Source: a virus
DNA length: 64,000 nucleotides
IMG/VR virus record: IMGVR_UViG_3300033156_000439
Span: 17,824-81,823 of that record
Direction: 5' to 3' (one strand)
Shown: piece by piece, positions 22,882 to 31,359 of the stretch
How positions within the stretch are numbered: the first letter of the stretch is position 1
Layout: every line of letters begins with the position of its first letter
Program-made: the position numbers and the translations under genes
The notes under the pieces: model-generated
What the model saw: only the letters and a program-made list of their open reading frames with translations
What the model was told of the DNA's origin: nothing
Databases searched by the model: none

Positions 22882-23875
22882 TCGGGATACAGATCCTTGG
22901 AAAGTAGGTGCTCCGAGTGGTGAAGACGAGAGTGATGAGTCTTCCAGAACTTTTAAGACTACACACGCGTTAGAGGTGGGTGGACCATCTCAAGAAGACT
23001 GGGAATTGTATTTGACAAGTCCTCCAGCATTTGCAGCAGTTGAAGCCGTCACCTTTGCTGTTCTCTCTGCTGGTTTTGAAATTCATGGTGAGAGTGAGCA
23101 AATTAGGGAAAGATACACACGGCGCTTTGATAAAGTATTTCCAAAGCTTTATTCTGTTATGCGAGACGCTTTAGTATTTGGCGACAGTTATTCGAGAATC
23201 CTCTTCGGGAGGGATAACCATTTTACTGATATTGAAGTTTTATTTCCGCTCAATGTAGTAACTCAGAATGGTAATTACTTTGTACGAGAAGGCGGGAAAC
23301 TTGTTCGCGTCAAAAATATTTGGCACTTTCAAGCTATGGCTCGTACAGATTCCTCATTTGGCATATCAATGATAGGTGTAGCAAGACAACCTCTTAAGTG
23401 GAAGAAGGAAATTGACGAGAGTGTCCACGAGGGTATTATCAGACACGGTTTTGCGAAATATCACATTCAGTGCCTTCCTGACAGACGAGGACTTTATCCC
23501 GATGAAAATAAGCTCAAAGAATTGGAGAGACAATTTAGAAAGATTCACGTTGGTCATGAGTTTGTTTCGACAGATAAGGTTAAAATTGATCCAATTGACA
23601 CGTCTGGATTTCCAGCTCTCTTAGACTATCTGCAATATTACACGAGTCTCGCTGCAACCGGCTTAATGGTTCCGGCTGAAACTCTTGGACAGGGTATAGC
23701 AACTTCACAGTATGCAACTGCTAAAGTAAGGATGGAATTCTTCCTCAAGAATACTATTCCTTATTTCCAAAGAGTCCTTGAATGTTCCATTAATGATAAT
23801 CTCATGGGAGAACGAGCTGAGGGAGCTATATTTAAATTAAATGAGCCTAAAGAAATTTCGTATAAGACAGGATGA
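22793..23875 (+). CDS. Portal protein
   Basis: 360 residues from the ATG at 22793 (MKKKLQIVGERLVENGRSIW); a longer frame from 22715 would overlap terL by 167 nt instead of 89. The portal pattern shows in the order: SPPAFAAVEAVTFAVLSAGF, VMRDALVFGDSYSRILFGRD, then the helical IATSQYATAKVRMEFFLKNT near the end. It forms the dodecameric ring at the capsid vertex for DNA entry and tail attachment. Its place between terL and protease is canonical. Confidence 0.85.
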   Translation: MKKKLQIVGERLVENGRSIWKKVLGQLYGDRDTDPWKVGAPSGEDESDESSRTFKTTHALEVGGPSQEDWELYLTSPPAFAAVEAVTFAVLSAGFEIHGESEQIRERYTRRFDKVFPKLYSVMRDALVFGDSYSRILFGRDNHFTDIEVLFPLNVVTQNGNYFVREGGKLVRVKNIWHFQAMARTDSSFGISMIGVARQPLKWKKEIDESVHEGIIRHGFAKYHIQCLPDRRGLYPDENKLKELERQFRKIHVGHEFVSTDKVKIDPIDTSGFPALLDYLQYYTSLAATGLMVPAETLGQGIATSQYATAKVRMEFFLKNTIPYFQRVLECSINDNLMGERAEGAIFKLNEPKEISYKTG

Positions 23876-24303
23876 TTCACGATACATTTACACCTTTAGG
23901 ACGAGAGAAAAAGGATATATTTCACGATAGGATTTTAGTAGAGAGTGGGGACATGTTATATGATTCCACATCCCAAGGTGTTCCCATTTTCATACCCCCT
24001 AATGTTCTGAAAAATGCTCGTATTCCTAAAAAGTTACCATTTCAGATTTTTCACAATGGAAAGGAAGTTGGGGAAGTTAAAAATATTCGATGGGATGGTA
24101 GAGCGCTTAGAGGAGATATTCATGTTTACCCTCAACACAATGAAGAGGTAGTTAGAGAGCTTTTGAGGGGAAATCATGGTTTGTCTATGCGCTTCTCTTC
24201 TATTGATGAGGATTATAAAACCTATACCTTAATTAAGGACTTGACGTTGGAGCATTTAGCTCTTGTTCCAGCTCCAGCGTCGCCGTCTGCAAGAATAGTG
24301 TAA
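23872..24303 (+). CDS. Capsid maturation protease of module 1 (HK97/S78-like, short)
   Basis: 143 residues, ATGA overlap with the portal gene. The end of the protein shows the prohead-protease signature: GNHGLSMRFSSIDEDY followed by LTLEHLALVPAPASPSARIV, with a serine in SMRF as the likely nucleophile. It is expected to trim capsid module 1 during maturation. It is shorter than typical proteases and carries no fused scaffold. Confidence 0.75.
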   Translation: MIHDTFTPLGREKKDIFHDRILVESGDMLYDSTSQGVPIFIPPNVLKNARIPKKLPFQIFHNGKEVGEVKNIRWDGRALRGDIHVYPQHNEEVVRELLRGNHGLSMRFSSIDEDYKTYTLIKDLTLEHLALVPAPASPSARIV

Positions 24304-24333
24304 AATTCTACGAAAGAGATAAGGAGAAAAGAA

Positions 24334-25188
24334 ATGGGTGAATTAGCTGATAGGTTAAAAGAATACGTCGCTAAGGTGCAGACCCACGAACTCAGTGCGT
24401 CTGATGATATACGACGACTAACGCAGAAAGCCTATTATAACGCTGTCATGGCTGGAGCTAAACGAAGGGAATTCATGAGGAAGATATTACCTGTTGTCAA
24501 AACAAGTTCACATAGAGTGAGAGTATTCACATCTAATGCGAATGGATATGCTTCAAAAGGAGCTTATAAGGGTGAACCTCCTATTTTTCATCCTAAATAC
24601 ACAAGCGTCGATGTGGTCACCGAAAAAGCTTGGACTTTACCTCTCGCTCCAAAAGAATTGGTTGAGGACGCAGAATTTGGCTTAATAGAGAATGAGGTTT
24701 CATTGGCTGGTATGCGATTGGAGAACACTTTAAACCAGGATGCAATTTCTACTTTAATAGATAGTGCTGATCATTCTGTAACATGTAGCATAGCATCTTC
24801 AGTAACGGCAATAAAAGACGCTTGTATTTATGTTGCAAACTCTCAATTTACTCCAACCCATTTGATTGCCAATCCATATTTCTTCTTTTCTGCTATGGCA
24901 ACTGCACAGTCACCTTTAATGTATAATGAGGAACAGGGTGGTCCTCTTGATATGAAATTCCTTGCTGTGACTTCAAATGGCAATAAAAATTGGAGATGGG
25001 AAAACGCAGGAGATGTCGGAGCAGTAGTGTTAGATGCTGAAATGGCAGCACTGATCCTCATGAAGGAGGATATAACAGTGAAAAAATATTCTGATCCTCT
25101 CAATGATTTACGTGGTGCAATAGTAGAAATGAAATACAAAGTTGTAGTAAGAAAACCCAAAGCTATTTGTATAATTAAACATGATTAG
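24334..25188 (+). CDS. Major capsid protein 1 (HK97 fold)
   Basis: 284 residues. A helical N-terminal arm, then TEKAWTLPLAPKELVEDAEF (E-loop/spine helix region) and the C-terminal KKYSDPLNDLRGAIVEMKYK, which matches RFEDPLNDLRNLKITMRICA of the second capsid protein at 42012. Both sit next to their own protease. It lacks a long scaffold domain. One of two divergent capsid proteins in this virus. Confidence 0.8.
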   Translation: MGELADRLKEYVAKVQTHELSASDDIRRLTQKAYYNAVMAGAKRREFMRKILPVVKTSSHRVRVFTSNANGYASKGAYKGEPPIFHPKYTSVDVVTEKAWTLPLAPKELVEDAEFGLIENEVSLAGMRLENTLNQDAISTLIDSADHSVTCSIASSVTAIKDACIYVANSQFTPTHLIANPYFFFSAMATAQSPLMYNEEQGGPLDMKFLAVTSNGNKNWRWENAGDVGAVVLDAEMAALILMKEDITVKKYSDPLNDLRGAIVEMKYKVVVRKPKAICIIKHD

Positions 25189-25197
25189 GGGAGGAAA

Positions 25198-25875
25198 ATG
25201 CGAACAATTGTTCTATTAGTAGCTCTTTTAGTATTATGTCTCGTTCCGCTTTCTCAAGCAGCCCTTTCCAGTGTGGTCACGCTTAACGCTACGGACGCGT
25301 CAGGGATTAATCACGAGTTGTATTACATTGATTTCCGAGAAGACTTGGATGAAGGAGTGATTTATAACTCAGAGAGCACTGCTGATCGTGGAACCGTTTT
25401 ATTCAAACAAGAGGCTATGAGTGCTGGTAATGCCATCATGGTAGCCACAAATTATACCTATTTTGAAGGACGTGCTTTAATATCAGGTGCATCTTTAGTA
25501 GAGAATATGGGCGGAGTCAATGTTCACAGTGCCAATTACACATTAGGTGTGGTAGGTCTAAAAGGAACTTCCAGTTCCAAATTAGCTGTGGCTTCTGCTT
25601 CGAGTATCTCTCCCTACAATGTGCAGTATCAGTATAGCGTTTCGGGAGCAAATGGAGGCGCAGGGATTGGTGCTGCTGAAGTAAGTAACACAGGTAAGAC
25701 CCATGCAAAAACAACAATAAGAGATGCAAAACAATTTGCATTGTCTGGTGAGTTGAGTTGGTCAGTACCAAAACCCGCTGGAGGAATAGAAGTACCAAAT
25801 ACAGACATATCACATTTGTGTGTATGGGCTCAGGAGAGTCCTGCATATCCTATCTTTCCAGGAATAGGAGCGTGA
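25198..25875 (+). CDS. Exported protein with signal peptide
   Basis: 225 residues. A clear signal peptide, MRTIVLLVALLVLCLVPLSQ with likely cleavage after AxA near residue 22, followed by a Ser/Gly/Ala-rich, beta-strand domain with several NxT sites. It is not a lipoprotein. It lies 9 nt after MCP1 in the virion operon, which is odd for an exported protein: it may be a host-surface protein, a lysis factor, or a virion protein with membrane contact. Not recognised. Confidence 0.7.
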   Translation: MRTIVLLVALLVLCLVPLSQAALSSVVTLNATDASGINHELYYIDFREDLDEGVIYNSESTADRGTVLFKQEAMSAGNAIMVATNYTYFEGRALISGASLVENMGGVNVHSANYTLGVVGLKGTSSSKLAVASASSISPYNVQYQYSVSGANGGAGIGAAEVSNTGKTHAKTTIRDAKQFALSGELSWSVPKPAGGIEVPNTDISHLCVWAQESPAYPIFPGIGA

Positions 25876-25876
25876 A

Positions 25877-26872
25877 ATGAAAACTCCTCTTTCCTCTATT
25901 TTTAATTTTGGAGCAATTCCCTCTCCTTGGGATAAAAGGGACGTTATATACGCGGCTCTTACTTCAAAAGAGAAGCCAGAGGTATTTAGTCTTAAGAAAT
26001 ACCAAGGACCGGTAGTAGATCAAGGTTCTCGACAGATATGCGTTCCTTGTGCGTTGTGTGCAATTGTAGAGTCAAAGCAATTTTACAATACTAATTTGTC
26101 CGAATGTTACATTTACAAGCGTCGTTCCCATAAGGGAGACGGTATGGTGCTGAGGAACGCTCTCAAAATTATGCAAAAGGAAGGCACTTGTCAAGAAATG
26201 TGCTTTCCGTTGTCTACGTGTCAAGAACGATGCAGTGAAAGTTCAATTAAAAAGAATGCTCTGTCTTATAGGATAGGAGAATATCACAGAGTATTCAATG
26301 ACATTATTGGCACAATGTTTACACACAAATTACCAGTGTTTGCAGCCGTTCCCGTGTATGATAATTGGTCCTACGACGCTTGCATACCCATGCCCTCTGG
26401 TGAATTCTTAGGCTTTCACGCTATTACGATTGTAGGATATGACCTCACAAAGAAATATTATGAATTCAAAAACTCTTGGGGAACAGAATGGGGAAACGGG
26501 GGATATGGGGAGTTGCCTCTCAATTATCCGATAGCCGAAGCGTGGATAGTTGAACCAAAACAGGGTAGTGACAATAAAGATTTAATTCCCGACGATGTAA
26601 CTATAAAGAATGCGATATGTGGAATGTCCATTTTCGGACTTGGTATTGAGCTTGAGATTACTGTTCCTTGGGATTGTACCGTAAAACCTAACTTCGGGAT
26701 ATTCCGGTTTCCACGAGCCCTCCATAGAGGGACGAATACGATCATGTTTCGAGTTCCATTCAAGAAGGGTTTACAACCCTTGAGCTTGACCTTTAAACAC
26801 AGAAACTCGTTAATTGAAATGTCTGCTACTCTTTCTAATACAATTCAATTGAGTGAGTGGGAAAGAATTTAA
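25877..26872 (+). CDS. Papain-like (C1A) cysteine protease
   Basis: 331 residues. Oxyanion Gln49 and catalytic Cys55 in VVDQGSRQICVPCALCAIVE, catalytic His in GFHAITIVGYD, and Asn in FKNSWGTEWGNGGYGELPL, all in papain order. The last 100 residues form a separate beta domain (TVPWDCTVKPNFGIF...). No signal peptide or propeptide is visible. It might process virion proteins, degrade host surface layers at entry or exit, or mature the neighbouring exported protein. Confidence 0.9.
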   Translation: MKTPLSSIFNFGAIPSPWDKRDVIYAALTSKEKPEVFSLKKYQGPVVDQGSRQICVPCALCAIVESKQFYNTNLSECYIYKRRSHKGDGMVLRNALKIMQKEGTCQEMCFPLSTCQERCSESSIKKNALSYRIGEYHRVFNDIIGTMFTHKLPVFAAVPVYDNWSYDACIPMPSGEFLGFHAITIVGYDLTKKYYEFKNSWGTEWGNGGYGELPLNYPIAEAWIVEPKQGSDNKDLIPDDVTIKNAICGMSIFGLGIELEITVPWDCTVKPNFGIFRFPRALHRGTNTIMFRVPFKKGLQPLSLTFKHRNSLIEMSATLSNTIQLSEWERI

Positions 26873-26878
26873 ATTAGA

Positions 26879-29293
26879 ATGAGCCTACGAGTAACATTTC
26901 TCGGAGTGAGTGCAGAAGCAAAGGGACACTCTTGCATATTGATTGAGTCCCCTAAAGCGAAAGTTCTTTTAGAACCCACCCAGCGGGTTAAGGATGTTGA
27001 TGCTGTTATAATTACGGATATAGACAAAGATGAATATAGCGAATGGAAATATTATGCAGACCAAGGAGTTCCAATATATTCAGTAGCAGCAATAAAGAGA
27101 TGGGCAGAAGATGATGAGCTTCGTGAGCACATTCAAGTGATAAGCAACAAGTTCTCAATTAAGGGTCTCCACATGAATTGGCTAAAAGCTAATGTCGCTC
27201 CTCACGAACCAGCAGGCGGAGTTAGAATCCCAAGTTACGATGTAGATATAGTGCCTGAACTTCCACCTTATATTCCTCAAGCTTTAATAAAGGCATTCGG
27301 ACTGCCACCGTCTCACATCATTGTTGGTATTGGCTCTTATAAGAAGTTTGATCACAAAATATCATTTGAGGATTTTCTTCTTCAACTTGAGAAGACTCGG
27401 AGTGGCAAGGAAAAAGGTCTTTTATCTATTACTCTTACAAATTTCAGGAAAGATTTAAAGGAACATAAAAGTGAAGTCCTTAGAAGACTGAAAGAACGAT
27501 GGGATATACCCGTCTTTTGGGCGGAGAAGGACATGATACTTGAGTTCTCTAAGAGTGGACAGGTTGAACGAATAAATGGAACTTCTGGTGAATTAGAAAA
27601 GCTTTACCTTAAAGAATTCCTTTCCAAAGGAGTGGATTATGACATTAAACATGTTAAAACAAGGTGGAAAGAATGCATTGCAGATTTGCGATATTTGGCT
27701 AACAACGCCGTGCCTCGCTTGAAAGCAGGAAAGAAGTGGGGTGAGTGGACTCTTGATGCGTGCTATAAATATTTTGCTGCTTTGATAGATGCTCTTCGCA
27801 GTGTGTATTTTACACTTGTTCCTCCCACTCAACCTGAGCTATACAAAATAGAGCATCCTGATAAAGATCCTAAGGAAGCACTTAAGACTTCTTTCTGGCA
27901 GACATATTTAAAGGCTAAGAAATACATGAAGTCCAAACCTCCCAAGGATGAGGAAGAATTAAAAGAGTGGAATAAGAAGCGAGCAAAAATAATAAGTGCG
28001 TCTGAAGAAACAAAGAACCTTAAAGTTGGATACCTTTCTAAGGCTAAACCATATTTACGATTCTTCCTTCCTACTATTCATGAAGATATTGCGAGTGCTG
28101 GATGGGATGAAAAGAAGCTCCTTATTGATGTTAAAGCTGATGGTCTTAGAATTACTCTTTGGAAGTCAGGCGGTAAAGGGTACGTGTTTGTAGATCCAGA
28201 AGAACTTAAGCACAAGTCTCCATTAATAAACAAATATATTCCTCAGATAGTGAGAGAGATCGAAGAACACTTCCCTGATAACACAGCTCTTGATGGGGAA
28301 CTTTATGCAGCAAAAGGCAATGAGGCTTTACATAGAACTGTCATAAATGGAATTATAAATACTAAGCTTCCTCCCGAAAGATTCATACCTTATGCGTACG
28401 CATTTATATTTGATGTCCTTGTTTATAAAGGGAATGATGTTCGAGATAAATCTCTTGAAGATAGACTGAAACTGCTCCAAACTTTCAAGTCCACTTCACA
28501 TATCAAAATAGAAAAAGTAAGCAAAGTTGCAATACCAAGCTATTCTGGGTACATAGTAGACGGGAATAACAAGAGTATGATAGATAAAGCCATTCATTTG
28601 ATAAAAACTTCAAAACACGGTCTCCATAAGGGATTGCAAGAGGGTGTTATGATTAAAACTTTAGATCATTTCTACGAAGTCCCTACGAATAAAGGAGCAG
28701 CTAAATGTAAGTTTTGGCACGAAGTTGACACTGTGGTGCTGGATAAGAAGTTGGTAAAAGGACAAACTGATGTATGGAATTATTATCTGGGCATTGAAAT
28801 ACCAGCCGGATATGCTAAGATGATGCTTGATGATACTCAGGCGTATAAACGGGTTCGATGTTTGTATAACGGTCATCTTTACAAAAAGAAAGAGTGTCAA
28901 GATTATTTAGACAGGCGAGGTGCTCGATTCTTTATGGAATACGGAAAGTCGGATAACACAAAAATTAAGTGTGATGTTGGAGACGTCCTTAGAGTGTCCT
29001 CTGAAGAAGTCCTTTATAATGCAAACGAAACTCATCCAGAATGCCCCTATTATACAGGATACATAAATAGGGCGATGGAGCCAGTGCCAGAAAGAAAGAC
29101 TTCTGATAATTTAGTCGTGTTGCACCGTCTTGCTTTACTTGAACCTCAGCGGATACCCTTGGAAGTCTTAGCGAAATGGAAAGAAAATATGCCTCCAGAG
29201 ATAAAGAAGTATTGCGACTATATCAGGTCCTTATCTACTCCAAAACTAATTCAATTTTATAATGCACTAAAGAAGGTTCAAAATGAAGAGTGA
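26879..29293 (+). CDS. ATP-dependent DNA ligase with N-terminal metallo-beta-lactamase-like domain
   Basis: 804 residues. Residues 1-240 resemble a beta-lactamase fold (VTFLGVSAEAKGHSCILIES, DAVIITDIDKDEYSEW), but the HxHxDH metal motif is replaced, so this part is probably inactive as a nuclease. After a helical linker the ligase core appears: KADG with nucleotidyl Lys419, TALDGELYA, FIFDVLVYKGNDVRDKSLED, EGVMIKTLDH and AKCKFWHEVDTVV, then an OB-like domain (GDVLRVSSEEVLY). It seals DNA breaks using ATP. The next gene encodes a LigD phosphoesterase-like protein, so the pair may act together in end repair. Confidence 0.85.
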   Translation: MSLRVTFLGVSAEAKGHSCILIESPKAKVLLEPTQRVKDVDAVIITDIDKDEYSEWKYYADQGVPIYSVAAIKRWAEDDELREHIQVISNKFSIKGLHMNWLKANVAPHEPAGGVRIPSYDVDIVPELPPYIPQALIKAFGLPPSHIIVGIGSYKKFDHKISFEDFLLQLEKTRSGKEKGLLSITLTNFRKDLKEHKSEVLRRLKERWDIPVFWAEKDMILEFSKSGQVERINGTSGELEKLYLKEFLSKGVDYDIKHVKTRWKECIADLRYLANNAVPRLKAGKKWGEWTLDACYKYFAALIDALRSVYFTLVPPTQPELYKIEHPDKDPKEALKTSFWQTYLKAKKYMKSKPPKDEEELKEWNKKRAKIISASEETKNLKVGYLSKAKPYLRFFLPTIHEDIASAGWDEKKLLIDVKADGLRITLWKSGGKGYVFVDPEELKHKSPLINKYIPQIVREIEEHFPDNTALDGELYAAKGNEALHRTVINGIINTKLPPERFIPYAYAFIFDVLVYKGNDVRDKSLEDRLKLLQTFKSTSHIKIEKVSKVAIPSYSGYIVDGNNKSMIDKAIHLIKTSKHGLHKGLQEGVMIKTLDHFYEVPTNKGAAKCKFWHEVDTVVLDKKLVKGQTDVWNYYLGIEIPAGYAKMMLDDTQAYKRVRCLYNGHLYKKKECQDYLDRRGARFFMEYGKSDNTKIKCDVGDVLRVSSEEVLYNANETHPECPYYTGYINRAMEPVPERKTSDNLVVLHRLALLEPQRIPLEVLAKWKENMPPEIKKYCDYIRSLSTPKLIQFYNALKKVQNEE

Positions 29294-31328
29294 ACTCATA
29301 AACACTCAGAATGTAAACACTCTACTCGAATTGGTAGAGTCGGAACTCAATTATAGACATGCGAAGAGATTACACATTCCAAACAGAGGAATATATCTAC
29401 CCTCGCCACACGCTAAGCTTATTCACGACGGTCACAAGACAGTAATCCTCAAGAATAGGAAATTTAAGATAGCAGGTGTCCCATTCCTTTACTGTGACAA
29501 TAAATATGCTTATGGTGTATTAGAACTCAAAGAACCAAAAGAAATTAAGACAGAAGGACAATTTAAGGCTCTCCAGAAATATCACAGAGTAACCAAGAAA
29601 GAGTTTGAAAATTGGAATTGGACCCTACCTCTTTACGCTTATTACATTAAAGAGGTTCACAATTTTAAGAAGCCTGTAAGGATTAACCTTCCTCAAGGTG
29701 TGCAAAACTTTATTAAGAATCCAGTTCAGTATTTAGAAGACAGTGAGTATCCATTTACTGGCAAGCATGATTTGTCTCTTTCTCTACAAGTAAACTGTCC
29801 CAATTGTGGGAGATGGATATACATTCCACACTCTCCAATTCCTTCTAATTGTCCTTACTGTGGTTATCAATTGAAAGAGCGAGAAGAAGAAAAATCACGA
29901 ATGGTTCCTCTTCCAAAAGAAGAATACTCTCGAATAGTTAAGGATTATCCTCTCAAACCCTTACCTAAGAAATATTACAAAGACCAGAGGGGAGGAGTAG
30001 CTTGGTGCTTTGCTTCTCCTCGAACTAAAGTCCTCACGGAAGGTGGCTGGAAACCTTGGAACAAAATTTATCCAGGTGAGAGAGTCTTAACACATAAGGG
30101 CAGGTTCATGCGAGTCACTCGAAAGGACGTGTTTGAAGGCATTTATGACTGGATTAAGGTTCACCTTCAGTTTGATAACATAAAGGTCCTTAAGTACGAT
30201 ATTCGAGTGACTAAGAATCATCCCTTCCTCACGACCGAGGGTTGGAAAGAAACAAAAGACTTAAAGGTTGGTGACAAGATTGTTTCAAAAACACCCAAGC
30301 GTTGCCTCAACTGTCGTGCCCCGATTCCACTTTCATGGAACGCAAAAACAGACTTTATGTTTTGTAGTGATGAATGTGCACGAAACTATGAGTGGACAGA
30401 GGAAAGTTTGCACACTGAGTACATTGACAAACAAATTTATGATAATCCTCTTGCTGATGTTACGGTTACAGTTGTGAAAATCGAAAGGATTAGAATTCCA
30501 AAAGACTCCACTGTATGGACACAAACTCATGCTTGTTCTTTAGAAGTGGAGGAAGATCATTCGTACATGACTCCTTTGGGATTCTCTCACAACTCACAAT
30601 GGCATATAAGAGGCATAAAACCAGAGGATAAGGAAGCGTATGATAAGGGTGAAATTTCCTTCGAGAAGATGATTTTGCATCATAGTCTTCATCAAGACCT
30701 GAGATGGAAATTAAACGGTATATCAGTCCTTCCTCAATGTACAATTACTGAAAGTGACATGAAGTCCTATGTGAGAGGAATGCTTGGACAACTTAACCCA
30801 GAACAGAAGGGTCCTGCCAACGTTCAAAAAGTCAAGGTTATTCCCAAAGTCGAGATTGCTAAACCCACAATGCCAAAGTCCAAAATGAAGGAATTCCTTA
30901 TAGACGAGGAAGGAGCTAAGCTTATTAATAAGATGATAATTCATGAGACCTCTTACTGGATCAGTCCTGGAGAGGTTGGGAGTTTGCCATACACTTGGGC
31001 TTACATGGGAACTATATGGACGGGGAAGGTGGCAACGGGGGTTGAGAGAGGAGATTTTCACGAACTCTTCTTTTATCCAGATAAGGATTTACCTGAGCCA
31101 AATAAAAAATTCTTTGACGGACGGTTCATACTAAGAGCCTTTAGAGGTGAAGCAGCACGAGGGGGCAAAACATGGTGGTTGTGGAAATCCACGAAAAATC
31201 CTTATCCACAAAATCCTTGGTGTTATTGCGATCAGGGTGAACATGAGGTCCTTCCTCTTGACAAGATAAAACACTGGGGTCACGAGAACTATCCTGAATG
31301 GAAAACAAGAAAGGATGATTGTGAATAA
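29283..31328 (+). CDS. Intein-containing protein: PUA/ASCH-like, zinc ribbon and LigD 3'-phosphoesterase-like domains
   Basis: 681 residues before splicing, 485 after. Residues 30-140 look like a PUA/ASCH-type beta barrel (VILKNRKFKIAGVPFLYCDN, YAYGVLELKEPKEI). A zinc ribbon follows (CPNCGRWIYI ... CPYCGY, 172-193). The intein occupies 242-437. The downstream part has ILHHSLHQDLRWKLNGISVL, like the HyDLRLE core of the LigD phosphoesterase, and DGRFILRAFRG ... TWWLWKS, like its C-terminal strand pair. It overlaps the ligase gene by 11 nt. Probable role: DNA 3'-end healing with the ligase; inference. Confidence 0.65.
   Translation: MKSELINTQNVNTLLELVESELNYRHAKRLHIPNRGIYLPSPHAKLIHDGHKTVILKNRKFKIAGVPFLYCDNKYAYGVLELKEPKEIKTEGQFKALQKYHRVTKKEFENWNWTLPLYAYYIKEVHNFKKPVRINLPQGVQNFIKNPVQYLEDSEYPFTGKHDLSLSLQVNCPNCGRWIYIPHSPIPSNCPYCGYQLKEREEEKSRMVPLPKEEYSRIVKDYPLKPLPKKYYKDQRGGVAWCFASPRTKVLTEGGWKPWNKIYPGERVLTHKGRFMRVTRKDVFEGIYDWIKVHLQFDNIKVLKYDIRVTKNHPFLTTEGWKETKDLKVGDKIVSKTPKRCLNCRAPIPLSWNAKTDFMFCSDECARNYEWTEESLHTEYIDKQIYDNPLADVTVTVVKIERIRIPKDSTVWTQTHACSLEVEEDHSYMTPLGFSHNSQWHIRGIKPEDKEAYDKGEISFEKMILHHSLHQDLRWKLNGISVLPQCTITESDMKSYVRGMLGQLNPEQKGPANVQKVKVIPKVEIAKPTMPKSKMKEFLIDEEGAKLINKMIIHETSYWISPGEVGSLPYTWAYMGTIWTGKVATGVERGDFHELFFYPDKDLPEPNKKFFDGRFILRAFRGEAARGGKTWWLWKSTKNPYPQNPWCYCDQGEHEVLPLDKIKHWGHENYPEWKTRKDDCE
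30006..30593 (+). other. Mini-intein (196 residues) with a small zinc module
   Basis: It begins at Cys242 (CFASPRTKVLTEGGWKPWNK), has block B IRVTKNHPFLTT with the TxxH motif, and ends SYMTPLGFSHN before Ser438 as the +1 nucleophile. There is no LAGLIDADG or HNH endonuclease; instead a CLNC ... CSDEC segment (341-365) could bind zinc. It splits the sequence VAW/SQW of the host protein just before the phosphoesterase-like core. Confidence 0.85.
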
Positions 31329-31359
31329 TTTTAGAATTTGACTTTTCTGTTTCGTAGAT

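Noticed and set aside
26879-27600. An active metallo-beta-lactamase nuclease at the start of the ligase fusion
   Set aside because: The HxHxDH position reads TDIDKDEYS, so the metal ligands are missing.
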